From CBFDBF01 sp050287965 (GTDB lineage: Bacteria > Pseudomonadota > Gammaproteobacteria > Chromatiales > Chromatiaceae), in NCBI GenBank assembly GCA_050287965.1, contig JBNKCX010000041.1, forward strand, positions 186,001-250,000: a stretch of 64,000 nt of DNA. The letters are read 5' to 3'. The translations under genes were made by a program, and so were the position numbers. Shown piece after piece: positions 1 through 8,950 of this stretch (position 1 is its first letter; the number at the start of each line of letters is the position of its first letter). The notes beneath the pieces are model-generated. The model saw only the letters and a list, made by a program, of their open reading frames with translations. It was not told where the DNA came from and did no database searches.

Positions 1-1184
1 CCAAAAGGAGGAAAACCGGCGATGGCAACCACACCGAACAGCAGCCCCCACCCTACCGCCGGCTGGGTACGAATCAGACCGCGAATATGGTCAATGGATT
101 GAGTGCCCGCAATATGTGCGGCATGTCCGACAGTAACGAAAATAGCGGACTTGGTCAGTGAGTGCACAAGCATATGCAACAAGGCACCAAAGGTGGCCAA
201 TGGACCACCAAGACCGAACGCAAAGGTCATCAGACCCATATGTTCGATGGAGGAATAACTGAACATGCGCTTAATGTCGCGCTGGCGGTGGAGAAACAGA
301 CCCGCCACCAGGAACGATAACAGGCCGAACCCCATCAACAAGTGACCCGCCAAATGCGGTGACTCCGTGGTGGACAAGGAACCGTCCACCAGCATCTTCA
401 ATCGCACCACAGCATATAGAGCAACATTAAGCAGCAGACCGGAGAGCACTGCAGACATAGGCGTGGGGCCTTCGGAATGAGCATCGGGCAACCATTGATG
501 CATGGGCACCAGTCCGACTTTGGTACCATAGCCTACCAGCAGAAACACAAAGGCCATGGACATAATAGAGGATTGCAACCGCGGAGCCACTTGATATAAG
601 GCGCTCCAGCTCAATCCCAACGCCGGATCACTAATGACGTGTTGTGCGGCGAAATACAACAATACCGTTCCGAACAGGGCCAGGGCTATGCCGACGCCGC
701 AAAGGATAAAGTATTTCCACGCCGCCTCAATGGCCTCCGGCGTACGGTATAACGATACCAGCAATACCGTAGCCAGGGTTGCGCCTTCCACCGCGAACCA
801 CAATACGCCTAAATTATCCGTTGATAGCGCCAACAGCATGGTAAACATAAAGGCCTGGAACATGGAGTGATATAGGCGTATGCCGCGTTGGGTTACCCGT
901 CCGCTCTCACACACATGGCGCATATAAGGCCGTGAGAAGACAGAAGTAGTCAGCCCTACGAATGCCGTCAATACCAGCAAATAAACATTAAATGCATCCA
1001 CCCGAAGCATGGTATTAGCTATCACGTCCTGGGAAGCCACGTTAACTGCAAGTACTACCGATGCGGTCAAGGTGATGGTACATATGACAATATTGACCCA
1101 TCCGGCCCACGACAGACGCCGCAGCCAAGGAAGCAGTAAAGCACCTGATAAAGGCATCAATACCGTAACCATCAAGGCGTTCAT
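1..1184 (-). CDS. hyfF: Hydrogenase-4 component F-like proton-pumping subunit (partial, C-terminus beyond window)
   Basis: Antiporter-like membrane subunit of a Hyf/Hyc-type complex, related to NuoN/NuoL, expected to move protons in the inner membrane. About 394 codons are visible from an ATG at 1184; the frame runs off the left edge. The translation is strongly hydrophobic and has the family region with the short motif HQWLPDAHSEGPTPMSA, followed by further membrane helices and a typical FPPFG segment at the edge. The start overlaps the hyfE stop as ATGA, so the genes are translationally coupled. The full family length is roughly 480-530 residues, so about a quarter is missing here. Confidence 0.88.
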   Translation of the reverse strand, partial: MNALMVTVLMPLSGALLLPWLRRLSWAGWVNIVICTITLTASVVLAVNVASQDVIANTMLRVDAFNVYLLVLTAFVGLTTSVFSRPYMRHVCESGRVTQRGIRLYHSMFQAFMFTMLLALSTDNLGVLWFAVEGATLATVLLVSLYRTPEAIEAAWKYFILCGVGIALALFGTVLLYFAAQHVISDPALGLSWSALYQVAPRLQSSIMSMAFVFLLVGYGTKVGLVPMHQWLPDAHSEGPTPMSAVLSGLLLNVALYAVVRLKMLVDGSLSTTESPHLAGHLLMGFGLLSFLVAGLFLHRQRDIKRMFSYSSIEHMGLMTFAFGLGGPLATFGALLHMLVHSLTKSAIFVTVGHAAHIAGTQSIDHIRGLIRTQPAVGWGLLFGVVAIAGFPPF

Positions 1185-1867
1185 TGTTCTTCTTCCATGC
1201 GTTCAGTGAGGCGGTTCATACGATCCACATCCAGCGAATCGATACTTTCCCGAATCTGGAAAAAGAAAAGGCCAAACAACACCATAGCCACCAGCACGTC
1301 AAAGGCTACGCCCAGCTCCACCACCAAGGGCATGCCACCGGTAGCCGATACCGCCGCCAGGAACAGCCCGTTCTCCATGGACATAAATCCGAGCACCTGG
1401 GCTACTGCCTGAGCGCGAATCACCATCATCAACAGTCCGATCAGCACCACGGCCATGCTTACAGCGACGATATTACGAGTGAACAATAGCTCTTGTTGCA
1501 CCAGCGGCGTCACCACCCAGTAGCTGAAAATCACCAGGGCCAGGGCGGCCATGATTACAAGCGCCGGATAACGCAAGAGTTCACGATGCCGATCCAGATC
1601 CAGACGACACACCAGTTGATGCAGCATCCAGGGTATAAGCATCGCCTTCAACCCCAAGGTCAGCGCTGCCGAAAAAAACAGATGCAGATGTTCGCCGCTG
1701 GCAGCCACGATAGTGGTCACCAAAGCCACAAAAACACCCTGCCAGGCAAATACGTGAATGGCTGCCACCAGCCGCGCCTGCTCCAGCAGGACAAAGGAAG
1801 TAAACAACACCACTGCCGCCAGAATCAGCATCAATTGCTGCAATATTTCCAGATGCACCAGGCTCAT
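1181..1867 (-). CDS. hyfE: Hydrogenase-4 component E-like membrane subunit
   Basis: 228-residue integral membrane protein of the HyfE family, whose C-terminal half resembles NuoK. The C-terminal third has the characteristic MENGLFLAAVSATGG segment followed by a helix and FGLFFFQIRE. It should sit in the proton-conducting arm of the complex. It lies between hyfC (4-bp overlap) and hyfF (4-bp overlap), as in hyf operons but without a hyfD gene in between. Start ATG at 1867. Confidence 0.88.
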   Translation of the reverse strand: MSLVHLEILQQLMLILAAVVLFTSFVLLEQARLVAAIHVFAWQGVFVALVTTIVAASGEHLHLFFSAALTLGLKAMLIPWMLHQLVCRLDLDRHRELLRYPALVIMAALALVIFSYWVVTPLVQQELLFTRNIVAVSMAVVLIGLLMMVIRAQAVAQVLGFMSMENGLFLAAVSATGGMPLVVELGVAFDVLVAMVLFGLFFFQIRESIDSLDVDRMNRLTERMEEEQ

Positions 1868-2829
1868 ACACCCACCTCCAGGATCACGTGACTGAGCAAT
1901 CCCAACAGCGCCAGTAGTAATGCCAAGTTTAGAAATGCCGGGATTCGAAACAGACGCATCTTCGCCAACACAGTTTCAGATACAGCCAAAGCCACACCGA
2001 GCACCATGAGCTTGCCGACCAGTACTGCGAATGCCACACCGAGGTAGCCTACCCCGACCTCCTGCGCCATGCCCCAAGGGAAGAATACATTTGACAGCAA
2101 CACACCGTAGAGCAACAGCTTAAGCTGCGCCGCCCACTCCATCAACGCCAGGTGATGTCCGGAATACTCCAAAATCATGGCTTCATGGGTCATGGTCAAT
2201 TCCAGGTGGGTGGAAGGATTATCCACCGGGATACGCCCGGTCTCAGCAATAGCCACCAGCACCAGACCAGCCAGGGCGAACAGATAGGAAGGACGCAGCA
2301 AGCTGGCATCCGTAAGTTGGAAATTCACCACCGTAGCAAGATTGGTGCTATGAGCGGACATGGTTAAGGTGAACACGGCCATTAACATCGCCGGCTCCGC
2401 CATTGCTGACACAAACATTTCACGCGAAGCGCCCATCCCACCGAAGGCGGTACCCACATCCATACCGGCCAGCGCCAGAAAAAAACGCGCCAACGCTAAC
2501 AGCCCCGCAATCACAATCACATCGGCAATAGCGGCAGTAGCCAGATCACAGGTAAGCAGAGGGATAGCCGTGGCCGCCAGCCAGGTGGCTACAAATACAA
2601 TATAGGGTGCCGTGCGAAATAGCAGCGATGAGGTGTGCGCCATACGCACTTCTTTGGCCAGCAACTTATAGAGATTCTGATAGGGTTGCCACAGGGAAGC
2701 GCCGCTTCTGTTTTGCAAACGCGCCTTGACCTTTCCCACCCAACCGGCCAATCCTGGCGCCAAAACAAGATAAAGCAACGCCTGGAATACGGCTAGCGCC
2801 CAAGCACTGATGTTCACACTACCAGCCAT
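1864..2829 (-). CDS. hyfC: Hydrogenase-4 component C-like subunit (NuoH/HycD family)
   Basis: 321-residue membrane protein of the complex I subunit 1 (NuoH/HycD/HyfC) family, which anchors the peripheral arm and lies at the quinone or ferredoxin side. The diagnostic loop is visible: DNPSTHLELTMTHEAMILEY around residues 203-222. About eight hydrophobic segments can be traced. The gene overlaps hyfB by 16 bp and hyfE by 4 bp, so the three are one transcript. Length matches the family. Confidence 0.9.
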   Translation of the reverse strand: MAGSVNISAWALAVFQALLYLVLAPGLAGWVGKVKARLQNRSGASLWQPYQNLYKLLAKEVRMAHTSSLLFRTAPYIVFVATWLAATAIPLLTCDLATAAIADVIVIAGLLALARFFLALAGMDVGTAFGGMGASREMFVSAMAEPAMLMAVFTLTMSAHSTNLATVVNFQLTDASLLRPSYLFALAGLVLVAIAETGRIPVDNPSTHLELTMTHEAMILEYSGHHLALMEWAAQLKLLLYGVLLSNVFFPWGMAQEVGVGYLGVAFAVLVGKLMVLGVALAVSETVLAKMRLFRIPAFLNLALLLALLGLLSHVILEVGV

Positions 2830-4823
2830 AACAACACCAGCAGAGTCCCCAGTATCCAGCTGAGATAATTACGAATATTCCCCGACTGCATACGCACCAC
2901 CTGGCGTGCGGCGCGTTCCACGGAACGTGCCACCGGAGTATATAAAATACCCCAAATCCGATCGCCCACATGCAGACGGTGCCGTAAACTCCCGTCCTCC
3001 TGCTTATCTACACCCTCGTCCACATGAAACAGCAAACCGAACGTCCTGCGTATCGGCTGCGCGAAGGAGCTGGCGGTATATTGCATATTAAAGTCTGGAG
3101 GAACGAACCCACAGTCCCAGGCATCGCAGCGGCGCACCCGACGAATTCTGCGGCGAAACAGCCACAAACCAAACACCAGCACTATGAACAACGTGGTTGC
3201 CACCAGCGGCGCTCCGTAACTGGCGGTCTGGGAAGATACCGGCGTCAGCCATAACCAGCCGTTGGCGGTGGCCTGTTGCAGACCCTGTCCGAGTAATTGT
3301 CGCGGTACGGCATTTAACATATCTATGAAGACCGTTGGCAATACACCCAGTAAAAGACAAAGCAGCGCCAATATCCCTTGGCCGGAACGCATACTCAAAG
3401 GTACCGGACGCGCTCGACGAACGGCCCGGCTACGCGCCTGTCCCAGAAAGGCTACTCCGTATACCTTGACGAAACAGGCCGCAGCCAACGCCCCGGTCAA
3501 GGCAAGCATAGCCGCGGCAATCGGCACAATACTGCGCAGTACGCCGCTAGACAGTTGCCATGCCTGCAACGCAGACTGAAAAGTGAGCCATTCGGAAACG
3601 AAACCGTTAAATGGAGGTAATGCGGAAATAGAGATGCACCCGATGAGAAAAAACAGACCTGTCCAGGGCATGCGTCGCAACAAACCACCCATCTTTTCCA
3701 GATCACGTTCATTGGCACTGTGCAGGATGGCACCGGCCCCAAGGAACAATAGCCCCTTAAACAATGCATGGTTGATGGTGTGATATAGAGCGGCAACAAA
3801 CGCAACAGTGCCGATAACTCTGTGACCCTCCGCCAGAAACAGCAATGCCAACCCTAACCCGATAAAAATAATGCCGATATTCTCTACTGAGTGATAAGCC
3901 AGCAGCCGTTTGAGATCGTGTTGCATCAACGCATATAACACCCCCATGAGCGCCGAGACACTACCGATAATCAACACCGCCACCCCCCACTGCCAGTGAA
4001 AATCCCCAATGAGATCGAACACGACGCGAATAAAACCGTATACCGCCACCTTGAGCATCACGCCCGACATGAGGGCGGAGATATGGGAAGGTGCTACCGG
4101 GTGGGCCTCGGGCAACCAAACGTGCAAAGGCAAAAGACCCGCCTTCATGCCAAAACCGGAAAAAACCAGGACAAATGCGATACTGGCCCAGCCGAATGAG
4201 AGCTCAGCGCCTCGCATGGCGTCGAAATCGAAACCATGTCCGAATGCGGCCAGCACACCAAAGCCGAGTAATATAGCCAGACCTCCGATATGCGCCATGA
4301 GGAGATACAGAAAAGCGGCACGCCTGTTCGCGGCGTGGTCATGGTGAAAGGCAACCAGCAAATAGCTGGACAAGGACATCAGTTCCCAAGCCACCATGAA
4401 CAGAAAGGCATCGTCGGCCAACACCACCAATAGCATCCCGGCGAGAAACAGGCCGGTAAAGCCACCCAGCGTCGGCAACGAATCGTGGCCATTTTCAAAA
4501 CCACGCAGGTAACCAAGTGCATACACGCCAACAGCAACGCTAACAACACCAATGACGCAAAAAAAGAATCCGGACAAGCTATCCAAACGAAGCTTCCAGT
4601 GTAGCCAGGGCAGTCCCAAAGGCAGTTCCGCGCTGGCAATACCGCCCTGCAACAGCGCAACCATGCCAGCAATAAATGCGGCAAGCCCGGCCAGAACAAA
4701 CAGCGGAACACAAACGCCACGCAACAACCGAGGATAGCGAGCGGTAAACAGCGCCACCAGTGTTGAACACAGGGCCAGCCCTATCGACGCACCAGCCAGC
4801 ACCAGGAGAGGAAATGAGTTCAC
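2814..4823 (-). CDS. hyfB: Hydrogenase-4 component B-like proton-pumping subunit (NuoL family)
   Basis: 669-residue polytopic membrane protein, the first gene of the visible Hyf-like operon. The proton_antipo_M core carries the family motif LPEAHPVAPSHISALMSG and many alternating helices. The C-terminus has the HyfB-type segment DAWDCGFVPPDFNMQYTASS, which separates HyfB from true NuoL. The start is GTG at 4823; only a weak GAG lies upstream. HyfA, the ferredoxin-like subunit, is not encoded on its 5' side, where a 670-bp gene-free stretch follows. Confidence 0.9.
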   Translation of the reverse strand: MNSFPLLVLAGASIGLALCSTLVALFTARYPRLLRGVCVPLFVLAGLAAFIAGMVALLQGGIASAELPLGLPWLHWKLRLDSLSGFFFCVIGVVSVAVGVYALGYLRGFENGHDSLPTLGGFTGLFLAGMLLVVLADDAFLFMVAWELMSLSSYLLVAFHHDHAANRRAAFLYLLMAHIGGLAILLGFGVLAAFGHGFDFDAMRGAELSFGWASIAFVLVFSGFGMKAGLLPLHVWLPEAHPVAPSHISALMSGVMLKVAVYGFIRVVFDLIGDFHWQWGVAVLIIGSVSALMGVLYALMQHDLKRLLAYHSVENIGIIFIGLGLALLFLAEGHRVIGTVAFVAALYHTINHALFKGLLFLGAGAILHSANERDLEKMGGLLRRMPWTGLFFLIGCISISALPPFNGFVSEWLTFQSALQAWQLSSGVLRSIVPIAAAMLALTGALAAACFVKVYGVAFLGQARSRAVRRARPVPLSMRSGQGILALLCLLLGVLPTVFIDMLNAVPRQLLGQGLQQATANGWLWLTPVSSQTASYGAPLVATTLFIVLVFGLWLFRRRIRRVRRCDAWDCGFVPPDFNMQYTASSFAQPIRRTFGLLFHVDEGVDKQEDGSLRHRLHVGDRIWGILYTPVARSVERAARQVVRMQSGNIRNYLSWILGTLLVLLWLVV

Positions 4824-5491
4824 TTCGTTAGCTCGATTGAATTTTTCAGACGCGCCCTGTAGCCGCCATCCGCACGGGTGGCACCCTCACCGATCCGCTC
4901 CACGCCAGCGCATTTATGCTATCCACAACCGTGACCAATAGACCTGCGTTACCGCGCACATAACCTCCTTCCTTATTCTTCCATGCGCTATATAGCGCGC
5001 AAGGAGAAATCTGACACTTTTGCGAGTCTACTCCGATCTACGCCCGAGAAGACACATGCGACATGGATTAGCGCTGAATAATTCACGCAATCTATATCCA
5101 TATAGATGCTTTTTATAGTTTAAGGGGTTATGGCGCCCAAGCACCCAACCACATCCTATATCTGTTTTCACCCTTTCATATTTGGCAGTCATGATAGCCT
5201 GATTGCACGGCCGACTCAGAGCGCACATTGCCATTATCACGCTGGATTTAAAAATATATTTTTTTATCGAACTTTCGCCGGTCGGCAAATAAGCAGCTGA
5301 CTAAATACAGTCCCACACTGTTGTGTTGCTTTGGGCCCGGGCTGTATGCCGACAACCGTATAGAATATTGTTTGCACAATTTTCCACTTGATCCGCGCGG
5401 TAATTTACTGCTTAATTGATCTCACAGGGAACATTAACCCCACCTCCGATTTGCCAAGCGAATTATCCTTTCAAATCAAGGACGGACGAAC
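4824..5491. other. Gene-free divergent intergenic region between hyfB and the 5492 gene
   Basis: About 670 bp between two divergent transcripts. It is AT-richer than its flanks. A minus-strand ORF of 86 codons (5028-5288) has no recognisable features and no ribosome binding site, so it is not called. The only clear structure is a 14-bp perfect palindrome at 4985-4998. No convincing paired -35/-10 was found for either flanking gene. Confidence 0.6.
4985..4998. promoter_or_regulatory. Perfect 14-bp palindrome upstream of the Hyf-like operon
   Basis: GCGCTATATAGCGC is its own reverse complement. It lies 162 bp upstream of the hyfB GTG, within the divergent region. A dimeric regulator site is possible. 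A similar palindrome, CCCGCTATAGCGGG, occurs at 54167-54180, so a structural or repeat-derived origin is also possible. Confidence 0.35.
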
Positions 5492-6817
5492 ATGACAATA
5501 AATAAAATACTTCGTCTCATCGTTGCACTTGCCGTTCTGGCTTTGCTGGTCGCAGGCGGCGCACACTGGTACCTGCAGCAAAAGGTTGAAAGCGCGCTCG
5601 AAGATTTCATCAAAGAACTGTACCCGGTAGCGGTGATCAGTTACGAAAACACCTCAAGTTCTCTCCTGGACAGCAGCATCGGCGTAGAGAATCTGACCAT
5701 AAACCCGAGGGCGGTGAGGGATGAGATAAAAATCGAGCGCGTTGTCTTTCACGCCCCCGACATCAAGTTCCTGATTGATGCCGAGGAAGTACTTAAGAAC
5801 GGTGATATCCCGGAAAAAATGCGCATCTCCATTACCGGATTAACCATAAGTACTGACGGCGGCATAGCAAGGTCTATTGACAAGGATGCCACCCCGCCCA
5901 CCCTTGGTGCCCGCGATAATGCATACGGATGCGCCGACGTGAAACAGTTCGGTTTTTCCGAACTGGCGGAAATGGGCTACGAACAGGTTAGCGTTGATCT
6001 TGACCTGAGCTATGAATACAACCCTGCAGCCGGCGAACTCGAGATGTCGTCATTGTGGTCAAACCGCCAGATGTTTGAACTGGAGATCGCCGGTATCTTT
6101 GAGGTGGAAAATTCCGGGTTCAAACTGGACCGGATAGACCGGCTTTTCGACCTGATGTCCAGTATGCAGATAACCTACAGGGATTTGGGCTTTAATCAGA
6201 GCACTATCGATTACTGCAACAGAAACAGAGAAGACCAGGATTATGTTTCCGCACATATCGAGGCATTTAAACTGGACCTGCAGGACAAACTGGGTATTGT
6301 TCCCAGCAAACCCCTGATCGATGCCTACCGTACCTTCATGCTGAATTCAGGCGTCATCAATATCACCAGCAATCTTCGGCAACCAATGAATCCCGAGTAT
6401 TTTTCCCTGTATAAGCCGAGAGATGTGATCTTGTTGCTGCGGCCTGATATTACCGTTAACGGCCAGGCTGTAGATATCCCTTACGCAGATCTCCTCAAGG
6501 CCTCTGCGGACAAGCCGGATGAAGAGAAGGCTACGGCTGACACCAACGTTGAGAATAAACCAGTTCCGGAACCGGAACCGCAGAAATACACCGAATTCTC
6601 CGCGGTCGAGATCCCGCAACTGGCGGAGCATATCGGAGACATGGTACGGGTAACAACCAAGGAAGGAACAATACGTACGGGAATTCTGATTGATACCAGC
6701 AGATCCAGGATCAAGGTTGAAATTAACCACCGCGGCGGATCCGTAACCTATCCCATCTATGTAAACACTATTGCAAAAACAGAAGTAAAGGAATTACCTC
6801 CGTCCGGGACTCAATAA
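5492..6817 (+). CDS. Unrecognised membrane-anchored protein with an SH3/LSm-like C-terminal segment
   Basis: 441 residues. An N-terminal hydrophobic helix (about residues 7-27) with few charges before it suggests a signal anchor, and the body would face the periplasm. The central part alternates beta-rich stretches reminiscent of AsmA/DUF945-type proteins, but no family can be named with confidence. After an acidic, proline-rich linker (about 335-365) comes a compact beta-rich module (about 369-435) with IGDMVRVTTKEGTIRTGIL and a GG-containing second half, a pattern like SH3 or LSm barrels. The ATG follows AAGGACGGACGAAC, giving a usable ribosome binding site. It is 12 bp upstream of the rhomboid gene and probably co-transcribed. 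Confidence 0.7.
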   Translation: MTINKILRLIVALAVLALLVAGGAHWYLQQKVESALEDFIKELYPVAVISYENTSSSLLDSSIGVENLTINPRAVRDEIKIERVVFHAPDIKFLIDAEEVLKNGDIPEKMRISITGLTISTDGGIARSIDKDATPPTLGARDNAYGCADVKQFGFSELAEMGYEQVSVDLDLSYEYNPAAGELEMSSLWSNRQMFELEIAGIFEVENSGFKLDRIDRLFDLMSSMQITYRDLGFNQSTIDYCNRNREDQDYVSAHIEAFKLDLQDKLGIVPSKPLIDAYRTFMLNSGVINITSNLRQPMNPEYFSLYKPRDVILLLRPDITVNGQAVDIPYADLLKASADKPDEEKATADTNVENKPVPEPEPQKYTEFSAVEIPQLAEHIGDMVRVTTKEGTIRTGILIDTSRSRIKVEINHRGGSVTYPIYVNTIAKTEVKELPPSGTQ

Positions 6818-6829
6818 TAAACATAAAAA

Positions 6830-7744
6830 ATGATCTTCTTCCCTTACAGAGCTGATCACGAGATCAGATACATACCTTTGATCACCATATTGATCTGCAT
6901 AATCTGTATCGGTATATACATTCAGCAAGAGAAAAACGTAAAGGCATTAACCCTCTCTGTCGACGGCTTTTGCGGAGCGCAACAATCAGAGACTTTCCGA
7001 CTGGCATTAACATCCCTTTATGGCAGCTCCACCCCGCGGGATTGTGTTGATTTCATCCTCGGGATGCATACCGCAGAAAACCAGGGCAAGTTTCTTAACG
7101 ACACCATAAAAGAAGGCCGTACTCTTGCCGGATTTAACCGCGCCGACAGCGATCAATATCTCGCCAGAATTTTAAGAGAGAATTACGCCGAATTCGAAAC
7201 GGCCGCACCCAAATACCTGTCCAATACGCTTTCCTACAAGCCGGAGAGCTGGAATCCGATAAATATGATCACGGCCGCTTTTGCGCACGGCAGCTGGGAT
7301 CACGTTATAGGAAATCTGATATTTCTTTTCGCTTTTGCCGCAACGGTGGAGGCAATTCTCGGATATTTCTATTTTCCAATCACCATTGCCGCCATCGCCG
7401 TGCTAAGCCACCTCTTCTATTCTGTTTCCATGCTTGGCGTAACCGAACCCCCTCCCACTATCGGGTTGTCAGGCGTGGTCTCCGGCATTATGGCCATGTT
7501 TGTGTTTTTCCTGCCACAAGCCAGGATCCGCTGTTTTTTCTGGTTTTTCGTTATTGTAAAAAGATTCAGTATATCCGCATGGCTCTTCGTAGCCTTCTTC
7601 GTCGGCTGGGACATCTTTTACCTGTTTAACGACGAAGGGGCCTCCAATATCAATTTCGCCGCCCATGTGGGCGGAGCCATGGGAGGTTATCTGCTTGGCC
7701 TGATACTGTTTCGCAGGCAGAAACGGGAATTGCAGTTTACGTGA
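6830..7744 (+). CDS. Rhomboid-family intramembrane serine protease
   Basis: 304 residues. Rhomboid proteases cleave transmembrane segments within the membrane. The catalytic features are present: His153-x4-His158-x3-Asn162 in the second core helix, GLSG with the nucleophile Ser214, and AHVGG with His279, followed by a glycine-rich last helix. About 140 residues precede the core; after one N-terminal helix (about 15-30) they form a large, probably periplasmic, domain. The start has no clear Shine-Dalgarno, so translation may be coupled to the upstream gene 12 bp away. Pairing with a membrane-anchored protein of unknown function suggests a substrate or partner, which is inference. Confidence 0.9.
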   Translation: MIFFPYRADHEIRYIPLITILICIICIGIYIQQEKNVKALTLSVDGFCGAQQSETFRLALTSLYGSSTPRDCVDFILGMHTAENQGKFLNDTIKEGRTLAGFNRADSDQYLARILRENYAEFETAAPKYLSNTLSYKPESWNPINMITAAFAHGSWDHVIGNLIFLFAFAATVEAILGYFYFPITIAAIAVLSHLFYSVSMLGVTEPPPTIGLSGVVSGIMAMFVFFLPQARIRCFFWFFVIVKRFSISAWLFVAFFVGWDIFYLFNDEGASNINFAAHVGGAMGGYLLGLILFRRQKRELQFT

Positions 7745-8082
7745 TTTCCTCTTTCCGAAAACGCGTTGCCGCATTCACCGACGCCTGTTCCCGTCTTCTG
7801 GCACAATAATGCGATCCTGAGTCATTAGACCACCACAGATTGTGGTCCCGCAGTCTTCCCCCAGGCCGAATAGGAAGCAGATTCGCCAATCTGATCAGAC
7901 CGCCTTGCCCCGGAGCCGCCTGACACCCTCCCCCGAACACTTGATCCGCTTTAACCGCCTGATACCCTTTGCCGTTCAAAGTGCTCCAGGCGACCTACGG
8001 TATTTGTCGATCCCTGAACTTGAGGTAGTATATCAACATTAAATCCGTGGAATTACATAACGATAGCTACACGAGGGGAAAG
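7745..8082 (+). promoter_or_regulatory. Leader and putative promoter region of the APE-like operon
   Basis: About 340 bp without a supported gene. A possible sigma-70 promoter is TTGTCG (8004-8009), a 16-bp spacer, TAGTAT (8026-8031), about 50 bp before the acyl carrier protein ATG. A hairpin (CCACA-GAT-TGTGG, near 7832-7844) lies between the rhomboid gene and this promoter but has no T-run. Both calls are weak. Confidence 0.3.
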
Positions 8083-8355
8083 ATGTCCCAGCAGTCTCCG
8101 CAAGAATTTGAAGTCGCCCAATTGATCGTTGATTCGCTTAACCTGGAAGATGTCACCGCTGACAAAATTGAGCCCGATGCACGCCTGTTCGGGGACGGTT
8201 TGGGTCTGGATTCCATTGATATCCTGGAACTTTCCCTGGCTATCAAACAGCAATACGGCATCCAGCTGCAATCCAACGACGAGCGAAATCAACAGATCTT
8301 CAGCTCCCTCACGGCCCTCACCGAGTTTATCCAGACCAACCGGACAAATGCATAA
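8083..8355 (+). CDS. Acyl carrier protein (first gene of APE-like operon)
   Basis: 90-residue acyl carrier protein. The phosphopantetheine attachment site is Ser44 in GLDSID. It should carry the growing acyl chain for the ketosynthase, reductase and dehydratases downstream. An in-frame GTG at 8047 would add 12 residues, but the ATG at 8083 is preceded by GAGGGGAAAG at good spacing and gives the family-typical N-terminus. APE clusters usually encode two carrier proteins (ApeE and ApeF); only this one is seen here. It overlaps the next gene by 8 bp. Confidence 0.92.
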   Translation: MSQQSPQEFEVAQLIVDSLNLEDVTADKIEPDARLFGDGLGLDSIDILELSLAIKQQYGIQLQSNDERNQQIFSSLTALTEFIQTNRTNA

Positions 8356-8950
8356 GGCACTTCTCAGCGTCGGCCTGCTGCTGATCTACTCCCTCTGCAT
8401 CCACTTCGGTGCCCTCTCCGGCCACCAGTTGCCGGCCATTATTGTGTTGGGAACGTTGATCTGCCTACTGCTGTTTAACCGCCGCCGCTGGTGGTTGCTA
8501 CCGCTGGTACCTCTCGTCCTGTACCTGATCTGGTCAACGGACAGTGCCGGTGCGCTGTTACTGCTGCCGCCGGTATTGATCAACATGATGCTGGCCCTGG
8601 TTTTCGGCAGCACCCTGCTCCCCGGTGCTACACCGCTGATTACCCAGTTCTCCAAGATCATGAAGGGTGACCTGACCCCCAAGGCAATAATCTATACCCG
8701 CCGTGTCACCATTGCCTGGGTGGTATTCTTCGTAGGTATAGCGCTGGAATCAGTACTGCTGGCGCTATACACATCACCTGTGATGTGGTCCCTGTTCACC
8801 AATTTCCTCAACTATGTGTTCCTGCTGCTGTTTTTCCTGGCGGAATACCTGCTGCGCGTCCACCTGTTTCCGGAACAGGAACACCCGGGCTTCATCCCCT
8901 TTTTGCGCAGCCTGACGAAGGTCGATCCACGATGCATCAAGACCTTTTGA
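8348..8950 (+). CDS. ApeG-like (COG4648) membrane protein
   Basis: 200-residue polytopic membrane protein with about five or six hydrophobic segments. Its position, directly after the carrier protein and before the acyl-activating enzyme, and its size match the COG4648 membrane protein called ApeG in APE clusters; its biochemical role is not established. The start was set at ATG 8348, inside the end of the carrier protein gene, because longer in-frame extensions overlap that gene entirely. The end overlaps the next gene by 19 bp. Confidence 0.72.
   Translation: MHKALLSVGLLLIYSLCIHFGALSGHQLPAIIVLGTLICLLLFNRRRWWLLPLVPLVLYLIWSTDSAGALLLLPPVLINMMLALVFGSTLLPGATPLITQFSKIMKGDLTPKAIIYTRRVTIAWVVFFVGIALESVLLALYTSPVMWSLFTNFLNYVFLLLFFLAEYLLRVHLFPEQEHPGFIPFLRSLTKVDPRCIKTF

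Noticed and set aside
5028..5288. 86-codon minus-strand ORF upstream of hyfB
   Set aside because: No ribosome binding site, no recognisable feature, composition like non-coding AT-richer DNA.
7842..8042. 66-codon plus-strand ORF before the carrier protein gene
   Set aside because: No start signal, overlaps the likely promoter, no protein-like composition.
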